A stretch of DNA of 64,000 nt from Pseudomonas lurida (lineage in GTDB: Bacteria > Pseudomonadota > Gammaproteobacteria > Pseudomonadales > Pseudomonadaceae): the NCBI RefSeq assembly GCF_002563895.1, contig NZ_PDJB01000001.1:4261501-4325500 (forward strand). The letters are read 5' to 3'. The notes beneath the pieces were generated by a model that saw nothing but the letters and a program-made list of their open reading frames with translations, was not told where the DNA came from and searched no databases. A program made the position numbers and the translations under genes. How positions within the stretch are numbered: the first letter of the stretch is position 1; every line of letters begins with the position of its first letter. This document shows, piece after piece, positions 8,849-18,334 of this stretch.

Positions 8849-10319
8849 TGGATTGCTCAAATGGCTGATCCTGCCCTTAATTCTGCTGGTCGTATTTGGG
8901 GCGTTCAAAGCCTGCTCCAACAAGCCGCCGTCAGCATCGTCCTCTAAGGCAAATGAACCAAGGCTGACCGAGGAGGAAATGAAGCAGCTCGGCATTGAAG
9001 GCGATACACCAAACGACACGGTGGCCACCTTGGTAGCCCAGACCAAGGCGATGCGCAGCGAACTTAAAGCCTTGCTCTCCGACAACAAAGGTCAACAAGA
9101 AGAAAACACACGCTTACGCCAACGGGACAGTGAGATTGATCAACGTATTCAGCAAGCCTTGAGCACCGAATTGCAGAAGGCGCCGCCCAAGGATCACCGC
9201 CGGCTAAACGAACAGGAAACACAAACCCTGCTGGAGGATCTTAAGCAACGCCTCTCCACTGAGTTTTTGAGTAACCGAAGTGCCGACCTTCCCATAGGCC
9301 TGGGATTGCAGCCTGGGGATGGTGACCAGTTCTCCAAAGGTGAGGATGATCTGATCTGGATCGCTCCTCAGGACGCCACGACGGTGGATTCACAGGGTAA
9401 ACCGATACCCAGCGGATCCAACAAACCCTCTACAGGCTTCAGCTTTCCTGATGCCTTCAGCGATGAGATCAATCGTGGTCAGCGAGAATTGAAAGCTGCC
9501 ACCGAAGCTATGGGACGCAATATCAAAACCTCCGAGGAGAAAGAGTCGGCCAAGCCCGTCTATACCTTGCCGGAGAACAGCACGCTTACAGGCTCTATCG
9601 CCATGACAGCCCTGATCGGCCGGGTACCGGTTGATGGCGTGGTTAACGACCCCTACCCCTTCAAAGTACTCATTGGCCCTGACAACCTCACCGCGAATGG
9701 CATTGATCTGCCGGACGTCGCAGGTGCGGTCATTAGCGGCACTGCCGCAGGTGATTGGACGCTTTCCTGCGTGCGGGGGCAAATCATCAGCATGACCTTC
9801 GTGTTCAGTGATGGTCGCATCAGCACAGTACCCACCCCACAGAAGCTCACTAACCGTCAAAGCACAGGCCAAGCCAGTGGATCAAGCATGGACAAGATCC
9901 AGGGCGGAATTGGTTGGCTCAGCGACCCTCATGGCATCCCCTGTATTTCGGGTGAGCGGCGCTCCAACGCTGAACAGTACCTGGGCACCAAAAGCTTGAT
10001 CACCGCAGCCGGCGCCGGCGTGGCCAAACTGCTGGAATCAGATCAACAAGGCTCAAACACGCTATTCAGTGCATCCGGCACGCCTGTAGGAAATGGAGCA
10101 ACCGGCACCGACGCGATGAAAACCATCCTCTCAGGCGGTGTGAAAGACATCGGCGACTGGGTTAATAAACTCTACGGCCAAGCCTTCGCCGCCATCTACG
10201 TGCAGCCCGGCGCCCAAGTGTCCGTGCACTTGGACCGACAGCTAGAGATCGACTACGAAACGTTGGGCCGCAAGGTGCGGCATGCTTCTGGAGGTACCTA
10301 TGTATCCGAGCTCGATTAA
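8838..10319 (+). CDS. ICE protein, TIGR03752 family (TraB/VirB10-like)
   Basis: 493 aa. N-terminal transmembrane segment (GLLKWLILPLILLVVFGAF), a charged coiled-coil region (about 40-130), a Pro/Ser-rich stretch, and a C-terminal VirB10-like domain (from about 240). This spans the periplasm in conjugation channels. ATG 8838 follows the strong site AGGGAGG; a GTG two codons upstream is also possible. It overlaps the end of the previous gene by 11 nt. Confidence 0.82.
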   Translation: MHSNGLLKWLILPLILLVVFGAFKACSNKPPSASSSKANEPRLTEEEMKQLGIEGDTPNDTVATLVAQTKAMRSELKALLSDNKGQQEENTRLRQRDSEIDQRIQQALSTELQKAPPKDHRRLNEQETQTLLEDLKQRLSTEFLSNRSADLPIGLGLQPGDGDQFSKGEDDLIWIAPQDATTVDSQGKPIPSGSNKPSTGFSFPDAFSDEINRGQRELKAATEAMGRNIKTSEEKESAKPVYTLPENSTLTGSIAMTALIGRVPVDGVVNDPYPFKVLIGPDNLTANGIDLPDVAGAVISGTAAGDWTLSCVRGQIISMTFVFSDGRISTVPTPQKLTNRQSTGQASGSSMDKIQGGIGWLSDPHGIPCISGERRSNAEQYLGTKSLITAAGAGVAKLLESDQQGSNTLFSASGTPVGNGATGTDAMKTILSGGVKDIGDWVNKLYGQAFAAIYVQPGAQVSVHLDRQLEIDYETLGRKVRHASGGTYVSELD

Positions 10320-10719
10320 CCCTTCTTTGCTGGTTCTACTCGGTGTGTTGCTCATCAGCGGATGCAGTACCAGCAGGGATCAGCTGCTTCCCCATGGTCC
10401 GCAGAACATGATGGACATCTGGGATGCGAACACCAGGTCGGCGTCACCAGGCTCTATCGATCGGCAATTGCATGACGCTCGCGCGTTCTTGCAAAGGCCA
10501 ATGGATGAATCGATCACGGATACCGCTAGCTATACCCGAACCTCTCAAACCGAGATTTACAGCCAGTTTAAGCGCCTCCCAAACCCTGACCTAGTGATGT
10601 ACGTCTTCCCTCACTTGACTGGCACCGATCCCGTACCTGTACCCGGCTACAGCACGGTCTTCCCCTTCTACCAGCGCATTCAATACGCCATGCCCGGCGA
10701 ACGGACGGAGGACTACTGA
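10300..10719 (+). CDS. ICE lipoprotein, TIGR03751 family
   Basis: 139 aa. N-terminal lipoprotein signal with lipobox LLISGC (Cys at about residue 22), then a short soluble domain. Start 10300 follows GGAGGT, overlapping the end of the VirB10-like gene; the stop overlaps the ATPase start (TGATG). It probably takes part in the outer-membrane part of the channel, in the place held by TraV/VirB7 in other systems; that role is inferred from position. Confidence 0.78.
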   Translation: MYPSSINPSLLVLLGVLLISGCSTSRDQLLPHGPQNMMDIWDANTRSASPGSIDRQLHDARAFLQRPMDESITDTASYTRTSQTEIYSQFKRLPNPDLVMYVFPHLTGTDPVPVPGYSTVFPFYQRIQYAMPGERTEDY

Positions 10720-13511
10720 TGGAACAGAAAAGGTCGGATGCAGGGAAGGATCACATCGAGAAGCTCGCGGCCCATGGATTACCTGAGCCTGGTGCATGGA
10801 GGACCTCTCAGACGCGTCCAAGCACAGTCGCTGATGAGCGAGCCCTCTATGCAAACGCACCCAGCTTTGTCGACATGCTGCCTTGGGTTGAATTTCTTCC
10901 CGAGTCCCAATGCATGCTGCTGGAGGATGGAGAGTCAGTGGCTGCGCTTTATGAGCTGACCCCGGTTGGTACAGAAGGACGGGAGGCTAGCTGGCTGCGT
11001 ACGGTGCGAGACGCTCTGGAGAATGCGCTGCAAGATAGCTTCGACGAATTGGAAGACCAACCCTGGGTTGTTCAGCTCTATGCGCAGGATGAGACGGATT
11101 GGGACGGTTACATGAGAAACCTCCGGGCGTACATCCAACCTCGGGCTCAAGGAACGGCTTTCACCGAGTACTACCTCCAGATGTTCGAGCAGCATCTGCA
11201 GGCTATTTCCAAGCCGGGCGGTTTATTCGAAGACACCGCGGTGACCAAACTCCCTTGGCGGGGCCAAACTCGTAAAGTGCGGATGGCCATTTATCGCCGC
11301 AGCAAAGGCTCGTCCTCCCGCCGCGCCCAATCCAGTGAACAGGCACTCAACAGCATTTGCGATCGGCTGGTGGCCGGGATGGGAAATGCGGGTGTGAAAT
11401 CTTGCCGCATGAACGCCTCACAGATTCACAACTGGCTATTGCGATGGTTCAACCCTGACCCGCGATTACTGGGCAATAACGCTGAAGCACGAAAAACCTT
11501 TTACCAGTTGGCGGCGCTGCCAGAAGACAACGCATCTGATGAACTGGAGCTAGCCAGCGGCACGGACTTTGCGCAACGACTGTTCTTCGAGCAACCCCGC
11601 TCAGATGCAGAGCAAGGCCTTTGGTACATGGATGACATGCCGCACCGTGTGGTGGTGCTAGATCGTCTTCGATCCCCTCCCCCCACAGGTCACCTGACAG
11701 GCGAAACGTCTAAAGGTGGCGATGCCACCAACACCCTGTTCGACCAGATGCCTGAAGAGACCACTCTGTGCATCACGATAGTGATCACACCGCAGGACAT
11801 GCTGGAATCGCACCTCAATCACCTGGCAAGTAAGTCAGTCGGCGATACGCTTGCGTCTGAGCAAACCCGGGAAGACGTCCAACAGGCAAGGTCCCACATT
11901 GGCAGCGCTCACAAGTTGTACCGAGCAGCCGTGGCCTTCTATCTGCGCGGCGAAAATATTCGGCAGCTAGACGAGCGCACGTTGCGGCTTCACAACGTCA
12001 TGCTCAACGCCGGGCTACAGCCAGTGCGCGATGAACATGAGGTCGCGCCGCTCAACAGCTATCTACGCTGGCTGCCCTGTGTGTTCAATCCAGGCGTTCG
12101 TAACAGCAAGTGGTACACGCAACTGATGTTTGTACAGCATCTTGCCAACCTAGCGCCCGTGTGGGGGCGTAGCGAAGGCACCGGCCATCCCGGGATAACC
12201 TTCTTCAATCGTGGTGGAGGCACGGTCACCTTTGACCCACTCAACCGCCTGGATAGGCAGATGAATGCCCACCTCTTTCTGTTCGGGCCGACCGGCGCCG
12301 GCAAGTCGGCAACATTGAACAACATTCTGAACCAGATCACTGCGGTATACCGGCCACGCATTTTCATTGCGGAGGCCGGCAATAGCTTTGGCCTGTTCGC
12401 AGACTTCGCCAAGCGCCTGGGCTTGACGGTCAACCGGGTGAAATTGGCGCCCGGTACGGGGGTCAGCCTTGCACCCTTTGCCGATGCATACCGACTGATT
12501 GATACACCTTGTAACGTCAAAACGCTGGATGCTGACGCGATGGATGACTCAGAGCCCACGGAGGACGAAGAGCGAGATGTACTGGGTGAACTCGAAATCA
12601 CTGCTCGCCTGATGATTACCGGCGGCGAAGAGAAAGAAGAACAGCGCCTGACTCGCGCTGATCGGAGCATGATTCGGCAGTGCATCATCAATGCTGCAAA
12701 ATCCTGCGCAGATCACCATCGAACGGTCCTGACCCAGGATGTGCGAGATGCGTTGAGAGCATCCGGTAATGACGCAAGTCTGCCAGAACAAAGGCGCGTC
12801 AGAATGCTGGAAATGGCCGACGCCATGGACATGTTCTGTCAGGGTTCAGATGGTGTTCTATTCAACCGTGACGGTACGCCATGGCCGGAGGCTGACATCA
12901 CCATCGTCGATCTCGCCACCTATGCCAGAGAGGGCTACAATGCTCAACTCTCAATTGCTTACATCTCGTTGATTAACACAGTGAATAACATCGCTGAACG
13001 TGATCAGATGCTCGGCCGGCCGATCATCAATGTCACTGACGAAGGCCACATAATTACCAAAAATCCGCTGCTCTCCCCCTATGTCCTCAAGATCACCAAG
13101 ATGTGGCGCAAGCTCGGAGCCTGGTACTGGTTAGCCACTCAGAATATCGATGACCTTCCCAAAGCAGCAGAACCGATGTTGAACATGATTGAGTGGTGGA
13201 TCTGCTTGAACATGCCACCCGATGAAGTCAACAAAATCGGGCGGTTCCGCGAACTCAATGATGCTCAAAAAACGCTCATGCTCTCAGCCCGTAAAGAGTC
13301 AGGGAAATTCACGGAGGGGGTCATCCTTTCGAAGTCCACCGAGGTGCTTTTTCGAGCAATACCGCCAAGCCTTTATCTGGCGATGGCAATGACTGAGCCA
13401 GAAGAAAAAACTGAGCGATTCAGACTGATGAATGAGCATGAAATGAGCGAGCTGGATGCCGCTATGGCAGTGGCTAAAGCCATTGACCAAAAGCGCGGCA
13501 TGCTCATTTAA
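10719..13511 (+). CDS. traC: Conjugative transfer ATPase, TraC/VirB4 type (TIGR03744, PFL_4706 family)
   Basis: 930-aa cytoplasmic ATPase that energises the type IV channel. Walker A GPTGAGKSATLNN lies near residue 521 and a Walker B-like segment (INVTDEGHI) near 768. Length is normal and the frame is intact. It is the last surviving gene of the transfer operon: in complete elements of this family further transfer genes would follow, but here the sequence passes into 150 bp of junk and then an integrase fossil, so the gene is probably stranded and without function. Confidence 0.9.
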   Translation: MEQKRSDAGKDHIEKLAAHGLPEPGAWRTSQTRPSTVADERALYANAPSFVDMLPWVEFLPESQCMLLEDGESVAALYELTPVGTEGREASWLRTVRDALENALQDSFDELEDQPWVVQLYAQDETDWDGYMRNLRAYIQPRAQGTAFTEYYLQMFEQHLQAISKPGGLFEDTAVTKLPWRGQTRKVRMAIYRRSKGSSSRRAQSSEQALNSICDRLVAGMGNAGVKSCRMNASQIHNWLLRWFNPDPRLLGNNAEARKTFYQLAALPEDNASDELELASGTDFAQRLFFEQPRSDAEQGLWYMDDMPHRVVVLDRLRSPPPTGHLTGETSKGGDATNTLFDQMPEETTLCITIVITPQDMLESHLNHLASKSVGDTLASEQTREDVQQARSHIGSAHKLYRAAVAFYLRGENIRQLDERTLRLHNVMLNAGLQPVRDEHEVAPLNSYLRWLPCVFNPGVRNSKWYTQLMFVQHLANLAPVWGRSEGTGHPGITFFNRGGGTVTFDPLNRLDRQMNAHLFLFGPTGAGKSATLNNILNQITAVYRPRIFIAEAGNSFGLFADFAKRLGLTVNRVKLAPGTGVSLAPFADAYRLIDTPCNVKTLDADAMDDSEPTEDEERDVLGELEITARLMITGGEEKEEQRLTRADRSMIRQCIINAAKSCADHHRTVLTQDVRDALRASGNDASLPEQRRVRMLEMADAMDMFCQGSDGVLFNRDGTPWPEADITIVDLATYAREGYNAQLSIAYISLINTVNNIAERDQMLGRPIINVTDEGHIITKNPLLSPYVLKITKMWRKLGAWYWLATQNIDDLPKAAEPMLNMIEWWICLNMPPDEVNKIGRFRELNDAQKTLMLSARKESGKFTEGVILSKSTEVLFRAIPPSLYLAMAMTEPEEKTERFRLMNEHEMSELDAAMAVAKAIDQKRGMLI

Positions 13512-13666
13512 GGTGGAGCGCGTTAGCGGACCTCGAACTTCAGATGCGAAGCATTAAACATTATCGCCCAGCCGAATCTCAGAATTACGGCTCATCGGAA
13601 GTATCAATTGCAGGGGTAAGGCACGCCATCGTATCGTCGGTCATACTTATCCGCCTTTTACCGGAC

Positions 13667-14068
13667 AGCATCTAACCGTCCAAGGGCGATGGCGTGCTCT
13701 GGCGCCCTTCCTTCAAGCTTAGGCGGCGGAATGCAATCCACTCGTTGTAGACCATCTGGAAGGTATGTCTGACCTCGGCTTCAACCTCAAAACGCCGCTG
13801 CTTAAAATGCTCGCAGGATTGATATTCTGCGCAGTGAGCTTGCGCGCTTCATCACGGCGTTCACGCGCTGTTTCAGGCTGAGTTCAGAGTAGCTGCCAAA
13901 GGACATGCGCTGTTGGCGCGCTTCCCAATAATAGCGAAACAGCCAGAGCTTCCCGCCCGCCTTGGTCACCCAAAGAGATAGGCCATCAAAGTCGCTGAGG
14001 GTATAGTTTTTACCGGTGGTTCGAGCATGCCGAACGGTGAATTCAGAGAGAGGCATGGTGAGCTCCTG
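13667..14068 (-). pseudogene. Truncated, frameshifted ICE tyrosine integrase
   Basis: The minus strand from ATG 14068 reads MPLSEFTVRHARTTGKNYTL followed by SDFDGLSLWVTKAGGKLWLF, the arm-binding (DUF4102) N-terminus of P4/ICE-type tyrosine integrases. Near 13865 the frame must shift by one base: the coding continues as RERRDEARKLTAQNINPAS in the next frame, shifts again, and resumes as a recognisable helical stretch ending FRRLSLKEGRQST before a stop at about 13667. The catalytic domain (R-H-R-Y) is absent. It lies beside the att relic, where an ICEclc-type integrase is expected. Confidence 0.85.
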
Positions 14069-14210
14069 TGAGAGAGTCAGCACCTGATGCTCGTCTGGAG
14101 ACCCGAGCGGAGCCAGTCAAAATACGGACTTGAACGGGCCCGGAATGTTGTACCTAATCCTGTAGTTGTTCGTACTGGATTACCCTGGATTCCAGTGGTT
14201 TTCCGCAGAA

Positions 14211-14240
14211 ACGAAAAAGACGCCTAAGCGTCTTTTTCGT
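14211..14240. terminator. Bidirectional rho-independent terminator
   Basis: ACGAAAAAGACGC and GCGTCTTTTTCGT form a 13-bp stem with a 4-nt loop (CTAA). A- and T-rich arms make it work in both directions. It stands between the integrase fossil and the att relic. Confidence 0.8.
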
Positions 14241-14278
14241 GGATCCCAGCGCCCAGCGGACTTGTGAGAATCAATATT

Positions 14279-14295
14279 TGGAGCGGGAACGAGAC
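14279..14295 (-). other. Relic of ICE attachment site (3' end of tRNA-Gly)
   Basis: TGGAGCGGGAACGAGAC reads on the minus strand as GTCTCGTTCCCGCTCCA. The 18-bp core of ICEclc-type att sites, which is the 3' end of Pseudomonas tRNA-Gly(GCC), is GTCTCGTTTCCCGCTCCA; the copy here lacks one T. The rest of the tRNA is not present, as expected for the end of the element distal to the tRNA gene. It lies about 210 bp from the integrase start. Confidence 0.7.
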
Positions 14296-14514
14296 GTGCA
14301 TTGGGAGGTTTACTCGTTGAAACTGTTGAGGTTTATTTTATTAAATTGATGCAAGAATACTTGATGATGTACTTGTTTCCTGAGGCTTTTCAGACACAAA
14401 AAGACGAAAGGTCTGAGTAAATGCTTGGATGCGCTGCCTTTGATTCTGGATACCATTTCCCCCAAGGTGGCGCTGCCAACCTGGAGGAAAAATCGTAGTC
14501 GAATTGAAGCTATC

Positions 14515-14916
14515 TCAGTTCGAAACCTGCTCAAGGAAAATTAGTTGCAGAGGTTCACTAAGCAAGTCATCGGCCGTTGTTGCAAATTGCTTGAAGTACG
14601 GCGTCGCGAAATGCGCATCGAGTGCCGCCTGATCCTTGAATGCTTCACGCATATAGAATGTTCCAGGGGCGTCACGTAGTTCAAACAGCACATAGTCAAG
14701 GTTACCCGGCTCGGTGCGAGTGGGTTTAACCAGTGCCAATAGTCCTTGCTTTAGCGCCTCCTGCTTGCCTGGTTTAGCCTTGAGCACGGCGATGGATATC
14801 AAAGGTTTTTGCACGAACGTAGCTCCGCCAGAAGAAAGAGTGGAGGTTTGGCTTTCGCATCCTATGGCCGACGACGCCAGCAGGACCAATCCCGTTAATA
14901 TGATCAGAATCTTCAC
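14515..14916 (-). CDS. Antibiotic biosynthesis monooxygenase (ABM)-domain exported protein
   Basis: 133 aa: a signal sequence (residues 1-20, possible weak lipobox ending AIGC), then an ABM/quinol-monooxygenase-like ferredoxin fold with the family pattern AVLKAKPGKQEALKQGL, EPGNLDYVLFEL and FYMREAFKDQAALDAH. ABM proteins are small oxygenases or stress-related quinone reductase partners (YgiN type). It overlaps the upstream oxidoreductase by 4 nt, which suggests a shared role, perhaps in handling quinone-like electrophiles. Confidence 0.8.
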   Translation of the reverse strand: MKILIILTGLVLLASSAIGCESQTSTLSSGGATFVQKPLISIAVLKAKPGKQEALKQGLLALVKPTRTEPGNLDYVLFELRDAPGTFYMREAFKDQAALDAHFATPYFKQFATTADDLLSEPLQLIFLEQVSN

Positions 14917-15923
14917 ACAAAGCCTTCCAGAACAACCTTGCCATGTGCTTTGTTGCTTTCGACCAACGCGTGGGCGCTACGCATATTGGCTGCATTAATA
15001 GCGCCAAAATTCGCACCTAGCGTGGTTTTCAATATGCCTTCGTCGACCAATCGGGCAACACGATTAAGCAGGTGATGTTGGTTGATCATGTCCGGGGTTT
15101 CGAACAGTGAGCGCGTAAACATCAACTCCCAATGCAGGGACAATGACTTCAACTTGAGCGGCATCGCATCGAGACTGCGAGGATCATCGATCACCCCTAG
15201 GCGCCCCTGTGGACGCAACACTTCAATCAATTGCGGAAGATGCTCTTCGGTGTGTGTCAGGCTGGCAACATGACTGACATCAGCCAGCCCCAGCGCTTGC
15301 AATTGGGCCCTCATCGGCTGGCGATGATCGATAACATGGTGGGCCCCCATGCGCTTGACCCACTCGATAGTTTCGAGGCGCGACGCGGTACCAATCACGG
15401 TCATGCCCGTCAGCTTACGGGCCAATTGAACCAGCATTGATCCCACACCACCGGCAGCGCCGACGACGAGCAACACATCGCCATTGCCGCCGCCTTCGCT
15501 GACGCCAAGACGATCAAACAATAACTCCCAGGCGGTAATCGAGGTCAGCGGCAATGCCGCCGCCTGCGCAGCCCGCAGAGACTGCGGTCGGTGTCCGACA
15601 ATACGCTCGTCCACCACCTGCAGTTCACTGTAGCTGCCCGCCCGGATAAGCGAGCCAGCGTAGTAAACCTTATCACCGGGTTTGAACAGTGTGACGTCAG
15701 CCCCCACTTCACGCACCATGCCGGCCGCGTCCCAACCGAGAATTTTTGGTTCTTTGGCGAAGGTCCCGGAACGCACTTTGGTATCCACAGGGTTGACTGC
15801 AACGGCTTCAACCTCCACCAACAAATCCCTGGGGCCAGGCTTGGGCGCGGGGATATCCACATCTTGCAGAGAGCGTGGGTCGTTGATGGGCAGACCGTGC
15901 TCGGTAAAGGCAATGGCTTTCAT
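14913..15923 (-). CDS. Zinc-binding-type alcohol dehydrogenase family oxidoreductase (quinone-reductase-like MDR)
   Basis: 336-aa medium-chain dehydrogenase/reductase. N-terminal GroES-like domain with AVNPVDTKVRSG and ILGWDAAGMVREVG, then a Rossmann domain with VVGAAGGVGSMLVQLARKL for NADPH. The structural and catalytic zinc cysteines are absent, as in the QOR/ZinC-less branch. It is the first gene of a two-gene operon with the ABM protein and is divergent from a LysR gene 97 bp away, its likely regulator. Confidence 0.88.
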   Translation of the reverse strand: MKAIAFTEHGLPINDPRSLQDVDIPAPKPGPRDLLVEVEAVAVNPVDTKVRSGTFAKEPKILGWDAAGMVREVGADVTLFKPGDKVYYAGSLIRAGSYSELQVVDERIVGHRPQSLRAAQAAALPLTSITAWELLFDRLGVSEGGGNGDVLLVVGAAGGVGSMLVQLARKLTGMTVIGTASRLETIEWVKRMGAHHVIDHRQPMRAQLQALGLADVSHVASLTHTEEHLPQLIEVLRPQGRLGVIDDPRSLDAMPLKLKSLSLHWELMFTRSLFETPDMINQHHLLNRVARLVDEGILKTTLGANFGAINAANMRSAHALVESNKAHGKVVLEGFV

Positions 15924-16020
15924 GGCAACTCATCGGTAATGGGGTTACCTGCATTTTCACCGTTCCCAATACAGAGAAAAACCTACAGAATCCAACAACA
16001 CTTTCACTCCCGGAAAGAAA

Positions 16021-16924
16021 ATGATACGTGTAGACGACCTTGGGCTTTTTCTTCGCAGCGCAGCCTTGGGTAGCTTTACCGCGGCGGCAGTCGAAGCCAA
16101 CTTACTGCCCGGGCAAGTTGCAGCCGCCATCAAGCGGTTAGAGCGAGAGTTGGAGGTGCGCTTGTTTACACGAACAACGCGCAGCCTACGTCTGAGCGCT
16201 GAAGGCGAACAGTACTTGTCCACGGCACGCTCAGTGCTGGAGCACCTGGAACAAGGCCGCGCCAACCTGCGAGGCGACAACGCCCCATTGCGCGGTACCT
16301 TGCATATCGCCGCACCATCGGACCTGGGACGCAATATCCTGCTGCCGTGGCTCACAGATTTTCGACGTTTTCACCCTGAGTTAAACCTGCGATTGTTGCT
16401 CTCAGACCAAGTAAGCAACTTGTTTCGCGACCCGGTGGATGTGGCCATCCGCTACGGTCAGAACCGAGACGCCAGCTATATCGCCCCTACCCCTGGTTCC
16501 TCTGAACCGTCGCGTGCTTGTGGCGTCACCGAACTACCTCTTACGGCATGGCACGCCCATGATTCCTCAAGACCTGGTGCAGCACGTTTGCCTGCCCTAT
16601 CTGCAAAATGGCAGACTGCATGACCGCTGGCAGTTGGGAGCAGAAACGGTACACGTCACCGGTCCGTTGTTCAGCGATGACGCTGACGTGGTACGCCTCT
16701 GGGCGCTGGAAGGAGAAGGTCTGGCCTACAAGTCATGGTTGGATGTCAGCGCCGACGTGCAGGCGGGACAGCTAGTGGTGGTTTTGGCCGACTATCCCGG
16801 AGACGTGTACCCCCTGAGTTTTGCCTGCCCCCACCGTGGGCAAATGTCGCGAGCGGTGACCGAGCTTCATCAGTGGTTGAGGCAGCGGTTCATCGCTATT
16901 GCTCCCTTTGTCAGAGAGCAATAG
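16021..16924 (+). pseudogene. LysR-family regulator, frameshifted
   Basis: The first frame (16021-16623) gives the LysR winged helix (MIRVDDLGLFLRSAALGSFT, then RLFTRTTRSLRLSAEGE) and part of the effector domain up to RYGQNRDASYIA. Near 16485 the conserved sequence moves to the next frame and continues LPLVPLNRRVLVASPNYLL to the stop at 16924. Joined, the product would be about 300 aa, normal for LysR. Either the gene is inactivated by a one-base indel or the base is a sequencing error. It is divergent from the MDR oxidoreductase, as a local regulator would be. Confidence 0.82.
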
Positions 16925-16958
16925 CAAAGTGCTAGTGACTGCTAGGTGTTACTGGTGA

Positions 16959-18047
16959 CTAGCGAGTTGAGAGGCGAAAAACTGTCATCGGCCATTCTAC
17001 CTGAGAGCTGCCACCGTTAAATAGGCCGACACGGTCCATCTGTGCAGCGGGCAGCAACAAGCTACCGTCCAGATCGAGAAACGGCGCATCTACCCAATGC
17101 AAACGCTCATCGACAATCAAGGTATCAATACGTCCGTCAGGTCGACGTACACGGATCGCGTCAGCAGCCAAGTCAGAGAAGTATAAATTCCCGCCTGCAT
17201 CCATCACCGTACCGCCCGTAGGTGGTAAGTCAGCAAAAGGCAAAACACGAACTGCGAGTTGCTGGGGCGTTAACGTCGACGAAATCAGGTCAGCAATACG
17301 CACCCTGTACCAAGGGCCCTGCAGCGCGCCGTAATACAACCACACGCCATCAGGGCTGACCTCCAGCGGATCGGCATTGACACGCAACGGGGAGCCATTA
17401 GGCGTGTTTACGGTCTTACCGCTGAGGATAATCTCTCTATCCGTGCCAGCGCTGACCGAGTAATGCCCATCCAGCACACGTTTTGCGTTACCACTATGCA
17501 GATCGATGACAATGAGACCTGCGTTACCGGCATCCGTCACAAAAGCATGATTGCCCTGAAACCGGACATCATCGACGTAGCTCCCTGGCTTTGCGACATC
17601 ACTGGAAAAAGGGTAACTGCGCACGACCCGTTTTTTGTCCAAATCGATCGCAACGAGTTTGGCCCCGCCGGGAATAGGATCGCCTCCAAATTCGGCAGCA
17701 CCGGTATCCACCACCCACAGCATCGAGCCTTCAAGACGCAAGGCATTGATGTTTACAAAAGCATTGCTCGCCTCTTGCCCAGGCGCCCAGGCGTTCCAAG
17801 CCCTATCGGGATAAGCCTCGCTCTGTCCTTGTGCATCGACAATGGAAAGCTGCGCTCCCGCCCCCCCCGTCCAGCGTGGGCCCGCCACATATGTGTGATC
17901 TTGGTAATGAGCCACGGCATTCCAGATCTGATTTCGACTTTGCAACGCAACCTCAAGAGTCGGCGCCTTATCTGGCAAGCTCACACAACCTGCCAGTAAA
18001 ATTGCGACTGCTAACCCGCACGACAATGATCGTAACCCACTCATCAC
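16959..18047 (-). CDS. Lipoprotein of the major royal jelly/yellow (MRJP) family
   Basis: 362 aa. A lipoprotein signal with lipobox ILLAGC (Cys at about 21) precedes a six-bladed propeller of the MRJP/yellow type: conserved patterns include RNQIWNAVAHYQ, WVVDTGA, GSYVDDVRFQGNHAFVTDAG, GLIVIDLHSG and NADPLEVSPDGVWLYYGAL. Bacterial members are periplasmic or surface proteins of unclear ligand, sometimes called L-dopachrome tautomerase-related. The start overlaps the stop of a small upstream frame (TGATG). A broken second copy lies at 54.1-54.6 kb. Confidence 0.88.
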   Translation of the reverse strand: MMSGLRSLSCGLAVAILLAGCVSLPDKAPTLEVALQSRNQIWNAVAHYQDHTYVAGPRWTGGAGAQLSIVDAQGQSEAYPDRAWNAWAPGQEASNAFVNINALRLEGSMLWVVDTGAAEFGGDPIPGGAKLVAIDLDKKRVVRSYPFSSDVAKPGSYVDDVRFQGNHAFVTDAGNAGLIVIDLHSGNAKRVLDGHYSVSAGTDREIILSGKTVNTPNGSPLRVNADPLEVSPDGVWLYYGALQGPWYRVRIADLISSTLTPQQLAVRVLPFADLPPTGGTVMDAGGNLYFSDLAADAIRVRRPDGRIDTLIVDERLHWVDAPFLDLDGSLLLPAAQMDRVGLFNGGSSQVEWPMTVFRLSTR

Positions 18048-18334
18048 AACGCCTCCTCAGTCCATCGCTGGGAATAATTGGGTTGCTGATTATGAGCGTA
18101 AGCGCTGGGTGGAAACGGTACGCCCCCATTTTTCAGATTTAGGTTCCACAATTGAGTAAGTCCAGCCTCGTCTTTTCGAATCAGGGTGATACGGGGTTTA
18201 AGCAGCATCGTGATATCCATCGTCGGTGTATTGAGAGATATCCAGCCTAATGACAGACGTGCTGTGATAGCCATCCGCGATCGTCCACATACACTTTCAA
18301 TGGAAAATTGAAAATAACCCAAAAAAGCAGCCAA
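18044..18334 (-). CDS. Unrecognised short ORF coupled to the MRJP lipoprotein, possibly a gene fragment
   Basis: A 96-codon frame whose stop overlaps the lipoprotein start, so it may be translated in one unit with it. The C-terminal third (LWNLNLKNGGVPFPPSAY) looks protein-like, while the N-terminal part does not. In another frame just upstream (about 18395-18250) a Trp/Tyr-rich stretch (LPQQYYGYAFRESQHQPWLL) also looks coding, so the whole may be one decayed gene. Not recognised. Confidence 0.3.
   Translation of the reverse strand: MAAFLGYFQFSIESVCGRSRMAITARLSLGWISLNTPTMDITMLLKPRITLIRKDEAGLTQLWNLNLKNGGVPFPPSAYAHNQQPNYSQRWTEEAL

Noticed and set aside
14279..14295. A complete tRNA gene at the att relic
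   Set aside because: Only the 3' 17 nt of tRNA-Gly are present; no cloverleaf can be built from the flanking bases.
14310..14534. 74-codon minus frame downstream of the ABM gene
   Set aside because: No ribosome site, overlaps the ABM stop, and the composition is not protein-like.
16925..16958. Possible terminator between the LysR relic and the MRJP lipoprotein
   Set aside because: GCTAGT/ACTAGC arms are short and imperfect and no T tract follows.
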